From an uncultured Alphaproteobacteria bacterium (GTDB lineage: Bacteria; Pseudomonadota; Alphaproteobacteria; RF32; CAG-239): a stretch of 34,215 nucleotides of DNA. A model generated the notes under the pieces. It did not search any database and was not told the origin of the DNA. It saw nothing but the letters and a program-made list of their open reading frames with translations. Made by a program: the position numbers and the translations under genes. Positions 15,396 to 22,435 of this stretch are shown in pieces. The stretch covers positions 1-34,215 of the forward strand of contig CALXTL010000021.1 of NCBI GenBank assembly GCA_944391445.1. The letters run 5' to 3'. The stretch's first letter is position 1; each line of letters begins with the position of its first letter.

Positions 15396-15425
15396 CTTAT
15401 ACAACTATTTTCCCGCGCTTGTCAA
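15396..15425 (-). promoter_or_regulatory. late (structural operon) promoter
   Basis: TTGACA (15420-15425) is followed by an 18-bp spacer and TATAAG (15396-15401). The expected start is near 15389, upstream of the operator at 15373 and the terminator at 15338. It would drive the terminase-to-endolysin operon. The -35 is a perfect consensus. Confidence 0.7.
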
Positions 15426-15478
15426 CACCTTGTGGATAACTTTAACAAAAAAATAATTATTTCTTAAAAATCAGATAA

Positions 15479-15919
15479 TTATTTTCTATATAAGGCCAAG
15501 GCGGCGAGAATATTTTGGTGTGCCCATCCATGGCGGCGGCCGTGATCTTTGTCTATCTCACTCAGCGATTTGCCAAAATATAAAACATCCATCACCACAC
15601 GATGATTGATTCCTTTTTTTTCACAGATGTTGCACCAGGCCAAATATTCTTTTTTGCAATGATATAAAAATTCAAGGGAATCGTCATCCATCCCGGCAAA
15701 AGGTTCGCGGTATGTTCCACGGATTTCCCGCCAAACAACTGCTCTGGTGCCTGCTCCCCAGCATAAATAGGCAAACCCGCGGGTTAAGCGGCTTGCCGCT
15801 TTCTGGCAACCGTTTTCTTCAATACTTTTCCATAATCGGCGATCTGATAATCTTTTGCTGACAACACGCCGGACGGGCTGATATTTTATTTTTTCATCAT
15901 ATACAACTCGCTGAATCAC
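15479..15919 (-). CDS. phage transcription regulator candidate (Cro-position gene)
   Basis: About 146 residues from the GTG at 15919, which follows AAAGGAG with good spacing. The frame runs open to 16105, but that part overlaps the promoter and operators and is not coding. The protein is basic at the start, with AASRLTRGFAYLCWGAGTRAVVWREI in the middle. The C-terminus (VVMDVLYFGKSLSEIDKDHGRRHGWAHQNILAALALY) reads like a sigma-region-4 or HTH-type helix pair. The pattern is reminiscent of DUF6456-like alphaproteobacterial regulators. It is divergent from the repressor and its promoter carries an operator, as cro or an early activator would. It lies just before the late promoter and leader terminator, so a late activator or antiterminator is possible. 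Function not established. Confidence 0.55.
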   Translation of the reverse strand: MIQRVVYDEKIKYQPVRRVVSKRLSDRRLWKSIEENGCQKAASRLTRGFAYLCWGAGTRAVVWREIRGTYREPFAGMDDDSLEFLYHCKKEYLAWCNICEKKGINHRVVMDVLYFGKSLSEIDKDHGRRHGWAHQNILAALALYRK

Positions 15920-15949
15920 TCTTTTTCTCCTTTTTGCTGAAAGTATATG

Positions 15950-15978
15950 TTTATACGATATTCGTACACTTGAGTCAA
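15950..15978 (-). promoter_or_regulatory. promoter of the 146-aa regulator, overlapped by operator O2
   Basis: TTGACT (15973-15978), a 17-bp spacer and TATAAA (15950-15955) read on the minus strand, with the AAGGAG and GTG start 31 bp further on. The perfect palindromic operator O2 (15954-15966) overlaps the -10 end and spacer, which predicts direct repression by the divergent S24 repressor. Confidence 0.75.
15954..15966. promoter_or_regulatory. repressor operator O2
   Basis: TACGATATTCGTA, a near-perfect 13-bp palindrome (TACGA / TCGTA arms), overlaps the -10 of the regulator promoter. It has the same arms as O5 and O6 on the other side of the repressor gene. Confidence 0.75.
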
Positions 15979-15988
15979 TATAATAGTA

Positions 15989-16001
15989 TACATAAGTCGT
16001 A
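15989..16001. promoter_or_regulatory. repressor operator O3
   Basis: TACATAAGTCGTA matches the TAC-N5-TCGTA form, with a perfect right arm and an imperfect left arm. It lies in the divergent spacer between O2 and O4, so the repressor may bind cooperatively across the region. Confidence 0.55.
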
Positions 16002-16026
16002 TATTTACAATAACCGAAAATTGTAG

Positions 16027-16039
16027 TACATTTTTCGTA
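16027..16039. promoter_or_regulatory. repressor operator O4 (autoregulatory site)
   Basis: TACATTTTTCGTA lies 25 bp before the repressor ATG and matches the right arm of the other sites. Binding here would limit the repressor's own expression. I could not fix the repressor promoter; a TATAAT at 15979-15984 is a candidate -10 without a good -35. Confidence 0.5.
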
Positions 16040-16064
16040 TATTCGGAATGTAAGGAGATAAACA

Positions 16065-16790
16065 ATGACAAACCGTTGGTCCTGGCTGAAAGAAAGACTT
16101 TGCAAAATAAACAGTAATCCCGCCCGCTTTGCCAGAGATATCGGCTGGCAAGCCAGCCGCGTTTATGAACTTTTTTCTGGCAAAACAAAAGCCATCCCCC
16201 TTGATAAAATCGCTCAGGCTTCCTCTTTGCTCGGCGTGAGCCTGGACAGCATGATCAACTTTAACTCCGGATTGAGCAATCAGATACGATATCTTTCTTC
16301 GGAAGAAGCCCATCTGCATAATTTCTACGCGCAAGAAAGTATTCCCGAAATTGATATCTACGATAAAGATGAGGATGAGAATCCCGCTGCTCTTAAAGAA
16401 ATAGTTTATGACTATAACGGCAATAATCTTGCCAATAAAACCATCCGCGGAACATGGAAAATGCCCGCAGACTTTCTTACTGAACTTAAAGTTCAGAAAT
16501 CCGATGTTTACATCATTGAAGCTGTCGGGGACAGTATGGAACCGACAATCAGCTCCGGCGACAAATTGATTATTGATGCTTCCGCCAAAGGCAAAAAGCC
16601 TTCTCCGGCCGGTGTTTTCGCCATTTGGGACGGCGTGGGCATCAGTGTTAAGAGAATCGAATTATTGCCGAACACGGAGCCCCAGCTTTTGAAAATCTCA
16701 TCCGACAACCCCAAGCACAGCTCTTATGAGCGCCAAATTACCGAATGCTGCCTGATCGGACGGGTTGCCGGCGTGATTAAAAGGTTATAA
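16065..16790 (+). CDS. prophage repressor, XRE-type HTH plus S24 domain
   Basis: A 241-residue C2/CI-like repressor. Residues ~18-62 form the HTH (ARFARDIGWQASRVYELFSGK, then LDKIAQASSLLGVSLDSMI). An acidic linker (~90-120) follows, then a LexA-type S24 domain from ~128, with S157 in GDSMEP and K196 in SVKRIEL as the Ser-Lys dyad. No Ala-Gly or Cys-Gly bond is visible in the linker, so self-cleavage after DNA damage is uncertain; anti-repressor or other control is possible. TAAGGAG precedes the ATG. Six palindromic sites surround the gene and cover three promoters, making it the likely master switch of the element. Confidence 0.92.
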   Translation: MTNRWSWLKERLCKINSNPARFARDIGWQASRVYELFSGKTKAIPLDKIAQASSLLGVSLDSMINFNSGLSNQIRYLSSEEAHLHNFYAQESIPEIDIYDKDEDENPAALKEIVYDYNGNNLANKTIRGTWKMPADFLTELKVQKSDVYIIEAVGDSMEPTISSGDKLIIDASAKGKKPSPAGVFAIWDGVGISVKRIELLPNTEPQLLKISSDNPKHSSYERQITECCLIGRVAGVIKRL

Positions 16791-16797
16791 ACATATA

Positions 16798-16810
16798 TAC
16801 GAATATCGTA
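16798..16810. promoter_or_regulatory. repressor operator O5
   Basis: TACGAATATCGTA, with 5-bp TACGA / TCGTA arms, starts 8 bp after the repressor stop and 10 bp before the -35 of the plus-strand early promoter. It is identical to O6. Confidence 0.75.
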
Positions 16811-16820
16811 TTTAATTCTC

Positions 16821-16850
16821 TTGACTTGGCGCATACGAATATCGTACTAT
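16821..16850 (+). promoter_or_regulatory. early promoter for two small plus-strand genes, with operator O6
   Basis: TTGACT (16821-16826), an 18-bp spacer and TACTAT (16845-16850). Operator O6, TACGAATATCGTA, occupies 16834-16846 in the spacer and touches the -10. The start would be ~16857, giving a short leader before the ATG at 16885. The layout predicts repression by the S24 repressor. Confidence 0.72.
16834..16846. promoter_or_regulatory. repressor operator O6
   Basis: TACGAATATCGTA inside the early promoter, identical to O5 24 bp upstream (36 bp start to start). The pair could support cooperative binding. Confidence 0.75.
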
Positions 16851-16884
16851 TCGCTTATCGTTAACTGATAGCGGATTTTGTTGT

Positions 16885-17151
16885 ATGTGTCTTTCCCGCC
16901 ATGATATCAGGCAAAAAGCGCTTTATTTGCTGAATGTTTTTGAAACAAAATATTTTCAGAACAGTCTGCCTTATAACCGCAAGCTGAACCTGGTTTTTGA
17001 ATTCTGCGACTATATCAATCAGATGCCTGACTGGCAACTGGCGGCCGAGCTGGAAAGCGACACGCTTGAAGATGCTCAAAACTTCCGCAAAATCATTAAC
17101 TCTGACATTGATTACTGGCTTGGTGATTTGCTCAAAACAATTTGTCTGTGA
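16885..17151 (+). CDS. small phage early protein, unknown
   Basis: An 88-residue protein, MCLSRHDIRQKALYLLNVFE and on, predicted all-helical, with an acidic C-terminal half (LAAELESDTLEDAQNFRKIINSDIDYWLGDLL). I do not recognise a family. It is the first gene behind the repressor-controlled promoter at 16821 and therefore should be silent in the repressed state and expressed on induction. The SD is weak (GCGGA). Candidates by position are an antirepressor, host-takeover or excision factor, but no motif supports one. Confidence 0.55.
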   Translation: MCLSRHDIRQKALYLLNVFETKYFQNSLPYNRKLNLVFEFCDYINQMPDWQLAAELESDTLEDAQNFRKIINSDIDYWLGDLLKTICL

Positions 17152-17163
17152 AAGGATTGGCAG

Positions 17164-17363
17164 ATGTCTATTCATTTTTGCCCTCGTTACCAAGATATTG
17201 AATCGGAAGACCTGAAAGATATCTTGACCCAGGATTCGCCCCAACGTGATACCGAGGCCGTTTTGCAAGCAATCTTTCAAAAATTTTCGGCTCTGAAAAA
17301 TACCGATATGACTTATTGCCGCCAACAAAAAAGGGGCGCAGAAAAAAGCGTCCCTTTGAAAAC

Positions 17364-17376
<13 letters not shown>
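17164..17376 (+). CDS. small ORF running into the tRNA-Thr terminator, unknown
   Basis: A 70-residue ORF starting MSIHFCPRYQDIESEDLKDI, 12 bp after the previous stop, with AAAGGATTGGCAG as a possible SD. The first ~50 residues look like an ordinary acidic helical protein. The last ~20 are encoded by the terminator stem of tRNA-Thr and by the tRNA's own 3' end, so the C-terminus is probably not original. The gene may have been cut here when the element joined the chromosome. Function unknown. Confidence 0.45.
17325..17357 (-). terminator. terminator of tRNA-Thr
   Basis: A 10-bp stem, AAAGGGGCGC (17330-17339) with GCGTCCCTTT (17348-17357) and one G-U, is followed on the minus strand by a T run. 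It lies 7 bp after the encoded CCA of tRNA-Thr. Confidence 0.85.
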
Positions 17377-17439
<63 letters not shown>

Positions 17440-17467
17440 AATGTGTTGTTTTTTACAACACTAAAAT

Positions 17468-18787
17468 TTATTTTTCAAGACTTTTTACAATTTTTATGAA
17501 ATGTTCTCCTCTTTCCATAAAATTTTTATAATATCCAAAACTCGGCGCGGTTGGAGAAAACAGCACCAAATTTCCGCCAACCTTTTGTAATTCCTCATAT
17601 GCCGCTTTAACAGCCGTTTCAAGATCCGGAGCCTCAATCAACTTAAAATCCGAACGTCTGACCGCTTGGCGAATCGCCTTGGCGATTTGCGGACCACATT
17701 GAAATAATGTTACGGCGACTTTGACTTTGTGGTTATGCGCAATGAAATTGGCATATTGCGTGTAGTCCTGGTGATTTTCAATGCCGCCGGATATAACGGC
17801 CATTGGTCCGTCAAAACTCTGCATACCGCCAATGGCGGCCTCCGGCGCCGTGGAAATACTGTCGTTGATAAACAAAATTCCGTTAACCACGGCCACTTTT
17901 TGCAAACGATGCGGCAGAGGCTCAAAAGTTTTGAGCGCTTCAAGCCCCCGACGCCAGTCAAGCCCGAGTTTATCCATTACAGTGACAACGCCGGCCAGAT
18001 TATCCATGTTGTGATTGCCGCTGATGCGCAGAGTATTAATATTCAGCAATGCTTCCTTGCCCAAATACAGTTCCTTGCCGCAAGCATGAAAACCTTCCGG
18101 CAGACCATAGTAAATGACATTCGGCAGCTCTTTGGCGTACGCCTTTAACTGCGCATTATTGGCATTAACAACGCAAATATCCCCCGGTTGTTGATGTGCC
18201 GCCAGGTGAAGTTTGTCACGACAATAACGATCATGGCCGCCATGCCAGTCCGTGTGCACCGAAAATAAATTGGTCAGCATGACAACCTGCGGCGACGCAC
18301 TCAGATCACTGGCCTGGTAGCTTGAAAATTCGCCGATAATATAGTCATATTCCCCATCAACCAACTCTATCAGCGGCCGGCCGATATTGCCGCCGAGCGC
18401 GACCTTACACCCCAGGGCATTCATCATATGATAAAGCATGCTGACGCTGGTGCTTTTTCCCTTTGAACCGCTGATGCCGATGACTTTGGTCTGCGGGTGA
18501 ACGGCACGCATTTCTGACAAGAATAAGTCAGAACTGGACGTTATTTTAATGCCTTCGTCCTTAGCCTTGACAAACTCCGGTTTATAGATGCTAACCCCGG
18601 GCGAACGGATAATAACATCAGGCTTGGCATTCAAAATTTTGGAAAAAGCTTCCGCCCCTTCATCATCATTATAGGTTAGAATTTCAGCCGGCAGATGATG
18701 TGCTTCCAAGTATTCGCGGATGGCACGTCCTTCTGTTCCCATCCCCCAGATGAGGATTCTTTTATCTTTCAGTTCACTTATCAGCAT
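17468..18787 (-). CDS. MurD-family UDP-MurNAc-L-Ala glutamate ligase, MurD2-like
   Basis: A 439-residue Mur ligase adding glutamate to UDP-MurNAc-L-Ala in peptidoglycan synthesis (cytosol). The N-terminal Rossmann domain starts with IWGMGTEGRAI. The ATP loop is GISGSKGKSTS (~104-114), followed by GGNIGRPLIEL, EFSSYQASDL, TDWHGGHDRY, NHNMDN and PLPHRLQ. The C-terminal domain contains NDSISTAPEAAI and SPTAPSFGYYKNFMERGE. Standard MurD has NDSKATN and SPACASFDxFxNFExRG at the last two places. The changed motifs resemble MurD2, which adds L-Glu and works with the MurL epimerase; this is from memory of the family. It overlaps the MscS gene by 14 nt and is not in a dcw cluster. Confidence 0.88.
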   Translation of the reverse strand: MLISELKDKRILIWGMGTEGRAIREYLEAHHLPAEILTYNDDEGAEAFSKILNAKPDVIIRSPGVSIYKPEFVKAKDEGIKITSSSDLFLSEMRAVHPQTKVIGISGSKGKSTSVSMLYHMMNALGCKVALGGNIGRPLIELVDGEYDYIIGEFSSYQASDLSASPQVVMLTNLFSVHTDWHGGHDRYCRDKLHLAAHQQPGDICVVNANNAQLKAYAKELPNVIYYGLPEGFHACGKELYLGKEALLNINTLRISGNHNMDNLAGVVTVMDKLGLDWRRGLEALKTFEPLPHRLQKVAVVNGILFINDSISTAPEAAIGGMQSFDGPMAVISGGIENHQDYTQYANFIAHNHKVKVAVTLFQCGPQIAKAIRQAVRRSDFKLIEAPDLETAVKAAYEELQKVGGNLVLFSPTAPSFGYYKNFMERGEHFIKIVKSLEK

Positions 18788-21224
18788 TGTTTGCCTCTTT
18801 TTTCTTTTTGGCTTTTCTCAGCGCATAAAACTGCTCCTGAGTTTCCTGGCTGACTTCGCTTCCACGGTGAACCACCAACTGATTGAACGGAATTTCAATT
18901 CCCTCTTCAGCAAAGCGACGATTGATTTCAAACCGCAGATCGCTTGGAATGCTCCAGCCATCCCAGATGTTGCTTGAATAACCGCGCAGCTCAAAGTTCA
19001 GACTGCTGGCGCCAAAATCCTGGAACAAGACATAAGGCTCGGGCTTTTTCAGAATTTTTTTATGCGCGGCCGCACATTCCAGCAAAATCTCTTTGACGCG
19101 CTGCGTGTCTGAGCCATAAGCCACGCCAACCGACACTTTGAAACGCATCCAGTTATTGCCATGCGTCAGATTTGTCACCGATGTCGATAATAACGTCGCA
19201 TTCGGGATGATAACACTGGCACGATTGAATGTTTCAACTTCTGTCGAACGGATATTAATCTGTTTAATTTTCCCTTCTTCGCCATTGATAACGACCCAAT
19301 CTCCGACCTTAATCGGCCGTTCAAACAACAAGATAATACCGGAAACAAAATTGTTAACCACATTCTGCAAGCCAAGACCGATACCAACGGACAAAGCACC
19401 GGCAACCAATGCGAAGTTGGTTAAGTTTCCGCCCATGATTGCGATTGACAATAAGGCTGAAGCCACATATCCCAACGAAGAGAACCCTGCGGCGAGAGAG
19501 TGCTTGGTTCCCTCGTCCATGTCCATTTTGGCGAGAAGTCTGTTTTCCAGTCTGGCACGCAGCGATTTAATAACGGTAATGCAGACAAAAAAGACGATCA
19601 AACCGATGATAATGGCAATCAGCGAAATTTCTATGCCGCCAACCGTAAAACCGGTAAAGAGCCGGTATATCAAAGTCGTCAGCAGATCTGCCGGCACGCC
19701 CCACAAAACCAGAATTGTAAAGAGACTGCCGATAATAAACAGCGGCTCAATGACAAAACCAAGCCAGAAATCAAGTTTGCGCATCACCCGGCGGCGCATC
19801 CGGAATGTCTTGATCCAAAGCCCTAGAAACAGAATACGATGCATAAATTCGTATAAAATTTTGCGGATGCTCCAAAAAACAAACAAGACCAATACCGAGA
19901 AAATAAAATTGTCAACAATGTAGGACGCCAAATAAGGGTATCCTGCAAGTGAGATACCGACAATGCCGCAGGCCAAAAGCAGCAAGAAGAAAGTTATCTG
20001 AAAAGCTCTGTTCTTTCCTTCTTCTTCGCCGGACTTTTCTTCATCTTCGTCCTCGGCGACATCGTCTTCAGCCTCGCTTTCTCCGCTCCAGAGAATCCGG
20101 CTGGCAACCCAAACGATGCAGAAAGACTTGATGACGGCGGAAACAGCCAAAAGATATCCCATCAACTCTATCGGATAATTGGCAGACGAAACAATATGCT
20201 GCAAATACGCCATTAAACCGATCAGGTAGACACTCATGTACAAAGCCCGGGTCACCCGACGGGCTTTTTCCGTTGACATATTGATCAAACGCCAGTTTTC
20301 ATGATAAGGCGCGAAGACAACGCGGCAGCTCGCCCGCAGCATAATCACATATAATGAATAGTATAAAAAGCTGTTCAGCGTTATACCAAAGAAACCGGTT
20401 GTCAGAATCCTGCCGCTGATGATCCATACCAAAGCACCACCGATTAAAAATGTCGGAATAATACCATAGGCAATCCAGACAGCTATGGCCGCCACAACTT
20501 TACGACCATAACGCGGCTGTTCAATCTCATCGCGGTAGCCAAAACGCCTGAAAATAAAACGTCTTAGCCAAAAACCAAAGCCGCAAATCAGCAGAACAAT
20601 GATGCTGACCGGCAATAACTTGGCCTTAACCGTGTCACGCTGCGCCTGCGTCAGCTCGTCATGCCAGAGAAAAGGCGATTTGACAATATCAAAGACCAGT
20701 CCAAGCAACTGCGAGTTTGCTTTGATCAACGCGGACGGGTAAATCAGGGGATTGCTCGGTTTTAACAAATTTCCCCATAATTCTTCGTTGCGCAGATTAA
20801 AAATGGTCATATCAAGTTCATCAAGCCTGGTCAGCAAAATGTCAATTTCGGAAATACGCGCTTTTTCGGTGAGCATTTCCTGATTAAACTCCTGACGCTT
20901 CTGCGCAATGACACGGACTTCTTTGCCGCCTTCATTGTCCCCTAAGGCTTCCAAACGTTTTTCAATAAATTTTATCTGACTTTCCACATCTTTGCGACGG
21001 GCTTGCAACTGCGGCCGCAATTCATTGATATAGGCAATGTCGGCGCTGTAATCTTCGGCACCGGACTGTCCGGATTTGAGCCCGGCATCAATTTTGTTTA
21101 GGCGGGCGCTGATATTTTGATAACTGAGATTATCACCAATATCATCCACCGAATTTTCGGCATAAACTGTCCCGCAAAAAAGAAAAACAGCCAAAAGACA
21201 TGAAAGGGCGCAGAGCTTTTTCAT
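18774..21224 (-). CDS. large MscS-family mechanosensitive channel
   Basis: An 816-residue inner-membrane channel that should release solutes on osmotic downshift. A signal peptide (~1-22) is followed by a periplasmic coiled-coil region (~35-135) of the DUF3772/MscK-like kind, then many transmembrane helices from ~200 to ~600. A very acidic cytosolic loop sits around ESEAEDDVAEDEDEEKS. The MscS core shows the pore helix region (LVAGALSVGIGLGLQNVVNNFVSG) and the beta domain ERPIKVGDWVVINGEEGKI. The cytosolic end includes VIIPNATLLSTSVTNLTHG. It follows the Asd-like gene by 12 bp and overlaps murD, so envelope turgor and wall synthesis genes share one transcript. Confidence 0.9.
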   Translation of the reverse strand: MKKLCALSCLLAVFLFCGTVYAENSVDDIGDNLSYQNISARLNKIDAGLKSGQSGAEDYSADIAYINELRPQLQARRKDVESQIKFIEKRLEALGDNEGGKEVRVIAQKRQEFNQEMLTEKARISEIDILLTRLDELDMTIFNLRNEELWGNLLKPSNPLIYPSALIKANSQLLGLVFDIVKSPFLWHDELTQAQRDTVKAKLLPVSIIVLLICGFGFWLRRFIFRRFGYRDEIEQPRYGRKVVAAIAVWIAYGIIPTFLIGGALVWIISGRILTTGFFGITLNSFLYYSLYVIMLRASCRVVFAPYHENWRLINMSTEKARRVTRALYMSVYLIGLMAYLQHIVSSANYPIELMGYLLAVSAVIKSFCIVWVASRILWSGESEAEDDVAEDEDEEKSGEEEGKNRAFQITFFLLLLACGIVGISLAGYPYLASYIVDNFIFSVLVLFVFWSIRKILYEFMHRILFLGLWIKTFRMRRRVMRKLDFWLGFVIEPLFIIGSLFTILVLWGVPADLLTTLIYRLFTGFTVGGIEISLIAIIIGLIVFFVCITVIKSLRARLENRLLAKMDMDEGTKHSLAAGFSSLGYVASALLSIAIMGGNLTNFALVAGALSVGIGLGLQNVVNNFVSGIILLFERPIKVGDWVVINGEEGKIKQINIRSTEVETFNRASVIIPNATLLSTSVTNLTHGNNWMRFKVSVGVAYGSDTQRVKEILLECAAAHKKILKKPEPYVLFQDFGASSLNFELRGYSSNIWDGWSIPSDLRFEINRRFAEEGIEIPFNQLVVHRGSEVSQETQEQFYALRKAKKKKEANNADK

Positions 21225-21236
21225 TTAATCATCCTC

Positions 21237-22253
21237 TTAGTTTAATTTGCCACCGTTTTGCAGACGGCGGATAATTCCGACAATGTTTCCGGCGCCGGCA
21301 GCACGCAGCGTATCTGCCACACACCAAAGGCTGATGCCGTTTTCAACACCGGTATCCTGACGCAGACGGCTGACATAAATGCCGTTTTCGCCTTGAGCAT
21401 CATGCAAAGTGACATAGCCGCCGTCTACCTGTTTGTCAAATACGACCACTCCATCGACTTCTTCAATTTTCTGGCGTGCTTTATCAACATCCAGTTCTTT
21501 GGCGCATTCCATGTTGATAAACATGGCCGTGCCAAGAAAAGCAGGCACGATTGCGCAATTGGCATGCACTTTGACCTCTCCGCCCAGAATTTGTTTGACC
21601 TCGCTGTTAAACGCCCATTCTCCGGACGTTTCTTCACCAATAAAATCTCCAACCTGAGGGATAACATTGAACGCCACCTGCTTATGAAAAACGCTTTGAT
21701 CATCGGCCAGCGTTTCATTCATAAAAATTTTGCGGGTCTGATTAAACAACTCATCCATCGCCGCCCGGCCGCAACAAGATACCGATGTATAAGCCGATAT
21801 CACCAGTCTTTTGAGACCGTTGTCACGGATAATATTTTGCAAAGGAATCAATAACTGAGCAACTTCCGCCGACGGAACAGACACAATGTTTTTTTCCAGC
21901 CCGGTCAATTTATCGTCATTTAATCCGCAGATAACCATCGGGATTTTGTCGTCGCCGGCAAACGCATCTGAACAGCTGATGACTTTTGCTCCGGCGGCAA
22001 CCGCTTTTTGCGCATATTTTTTGACAATTTCGGCAGCTACGGCAAACACGGCAATTTCCACATTTTTGAAATCAAACGTATCAAGCCCGAGAACATCAAG
22101 CTCATCATCCTCCCCATAAGAAACCATGTTTCCCAAAACGGATCTTGGTTCCAAGGCCACAACGCTTCCTGCCGGGACACCCTCCTCGGCCAAAAGCGTC
22201 AGCACTTCGCGACCGACACCTTCTTCCGCACCGATAACGGCAATTTTCTTCAT
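21237..22253 (-). CDS. USG-1-like aspartate-semialdehyde dehydrogenase homologue, probably inactive
   Basis: About 338 residues from the ATG at 22253, which has AAGG 8 nt upstream; an ATG at 22262 sits directly on that box. The fold is clearly Asd: AVIGAEEGVGREVL at the start, SAYTSVSCCGRAAMDEL, and FNVIPQVGDFIGEETSGEW. The catalytic residues are gone. The PNCST Cys motif is VPSAEV (residues ~129-134, counted from the 22262 ATG), CVRVPVFxGHS is CAIVPAFLGTA (no substrate Arg, no catalytic His), and the phosphate-binding SAFR is SDAFAG. E. coli Usg is a comparable paralogue of unknown function. It is the first gene of the operon with MscS and MurD, behind its own promoter. It should not be read as the lysine/threonine pathway enzyme. 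Confidence 0.85.
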   Translation of the reverse strand: MKKIAVIGAEEGVGREVLTLLAEEGVPAGSVVALEPRSVLGNMVSYGEDDELDVLGLDTFDFKNVEIAVFAVAAEIVKKYAQKAVAAGAKVISCSDAFAGDDKIPMVICGLNDDKLTGLEKNIVSVPSAEVAQLLIPLQNIIRDNGLKRLVISAYTSVSCCGRAAMDELFNQTRKIFMNETLADDQSVFHKQVAFNVIPQVGDFIGEETSGEWAFNSEVKQILGGEVKVHANCAIVPAFLGTAMFINMECAKELDVDKARQKIEEVDGVVVFDKQVDGGYVTLHDAQGENGIYVSRLRQDTGVENGISLWCVADTLRAAGAGNIVGIIRRLQNGGKLN

Positions 22254-22294
22254 CCTGTTCATCCTTATTTTGTCATGACTAAAAAACTGGAAAG

Positions 22295-22324
22295 ATCATA
22301 GCATTTTTGCTGTGGCAAATTCAA
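22295..22324 (-). promoter_or_regulatory. promoter of the Asd-like/MscS/MurD operon
   Basis: TTGAAT (22319-22324), an 18-bp spacer and TATGAT (22295-22300), giving a start near 22288, ~35 bp before the Asd-like start. It is divergent from the hisS promoter. Confidence 0.6.
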
Positions 22325-22367
22325 ATCCTTTCCGTAAGTAAGTAACAACTAAAATATGACAAGTTTC

Positions 22368-22396
22368 TTGACATATCAAGCAAACGGCTCTAACTT
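22368..22396 (+). promoter_or_regulatory. promoter of hisS
   Basis: TTGACA (22368-22373), a 17-bp spacer and TAACTT (22391-22396), with a start near 22404 and the AAGGAA box and ATG at 22436 following. Confidence 0.65.
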
Positions 22397-22435
22397 TGGA
22401 AACGATTTAACTCCCAAAAAAAAGGAAAAATAACA

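Larger units (their letters stand above)
1757..17360. mobile_element. compact P22-like prophage or domesticated phage-particle element
   Basis: About 15.6 kb lies between the terminator at 1725 and tRNA-Thr at 17364. It contains a full short-tailed capsid, packaging, tail and lysis set on one minus-strand operon, plus a repressor region at 15479-17376. The order large terminase, portal, scaffold, coat, adaptor, gp10-like protein, fibres follows P22-type podoviruses. I find no integrase, transposase, replication, recombination or excision gene. I also find no copy of the tRNA-Thr 3' end at the left border. The gene set is too small for an ordinary temperate podovirus but close to that of a gene transfer agent or a stripped prophage. 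Reading frames look intact throughout. The boundaries are inferred from gene content, not from att sites. Confidence 0.8.

Noticed and set aside
15920..16105. N-terminal extension of the 146-aa regulator frame
   Set aside because: It runs through the divergent promoter and operators O2-O4 and overlaps the repressor start; the GTG at 15919 has a proper ribosome site.
19138..19923. 261-aa plus-strand ORF
   Set aside because: It is antisense to the MscS channel core; rich in Lys, Thr and Ile without any domain pattern.
21258..21854. 198-aa plus-strand ORF
   Set aside because: It is antisense to the Asd-like gene, whose protein family motifs are clear.
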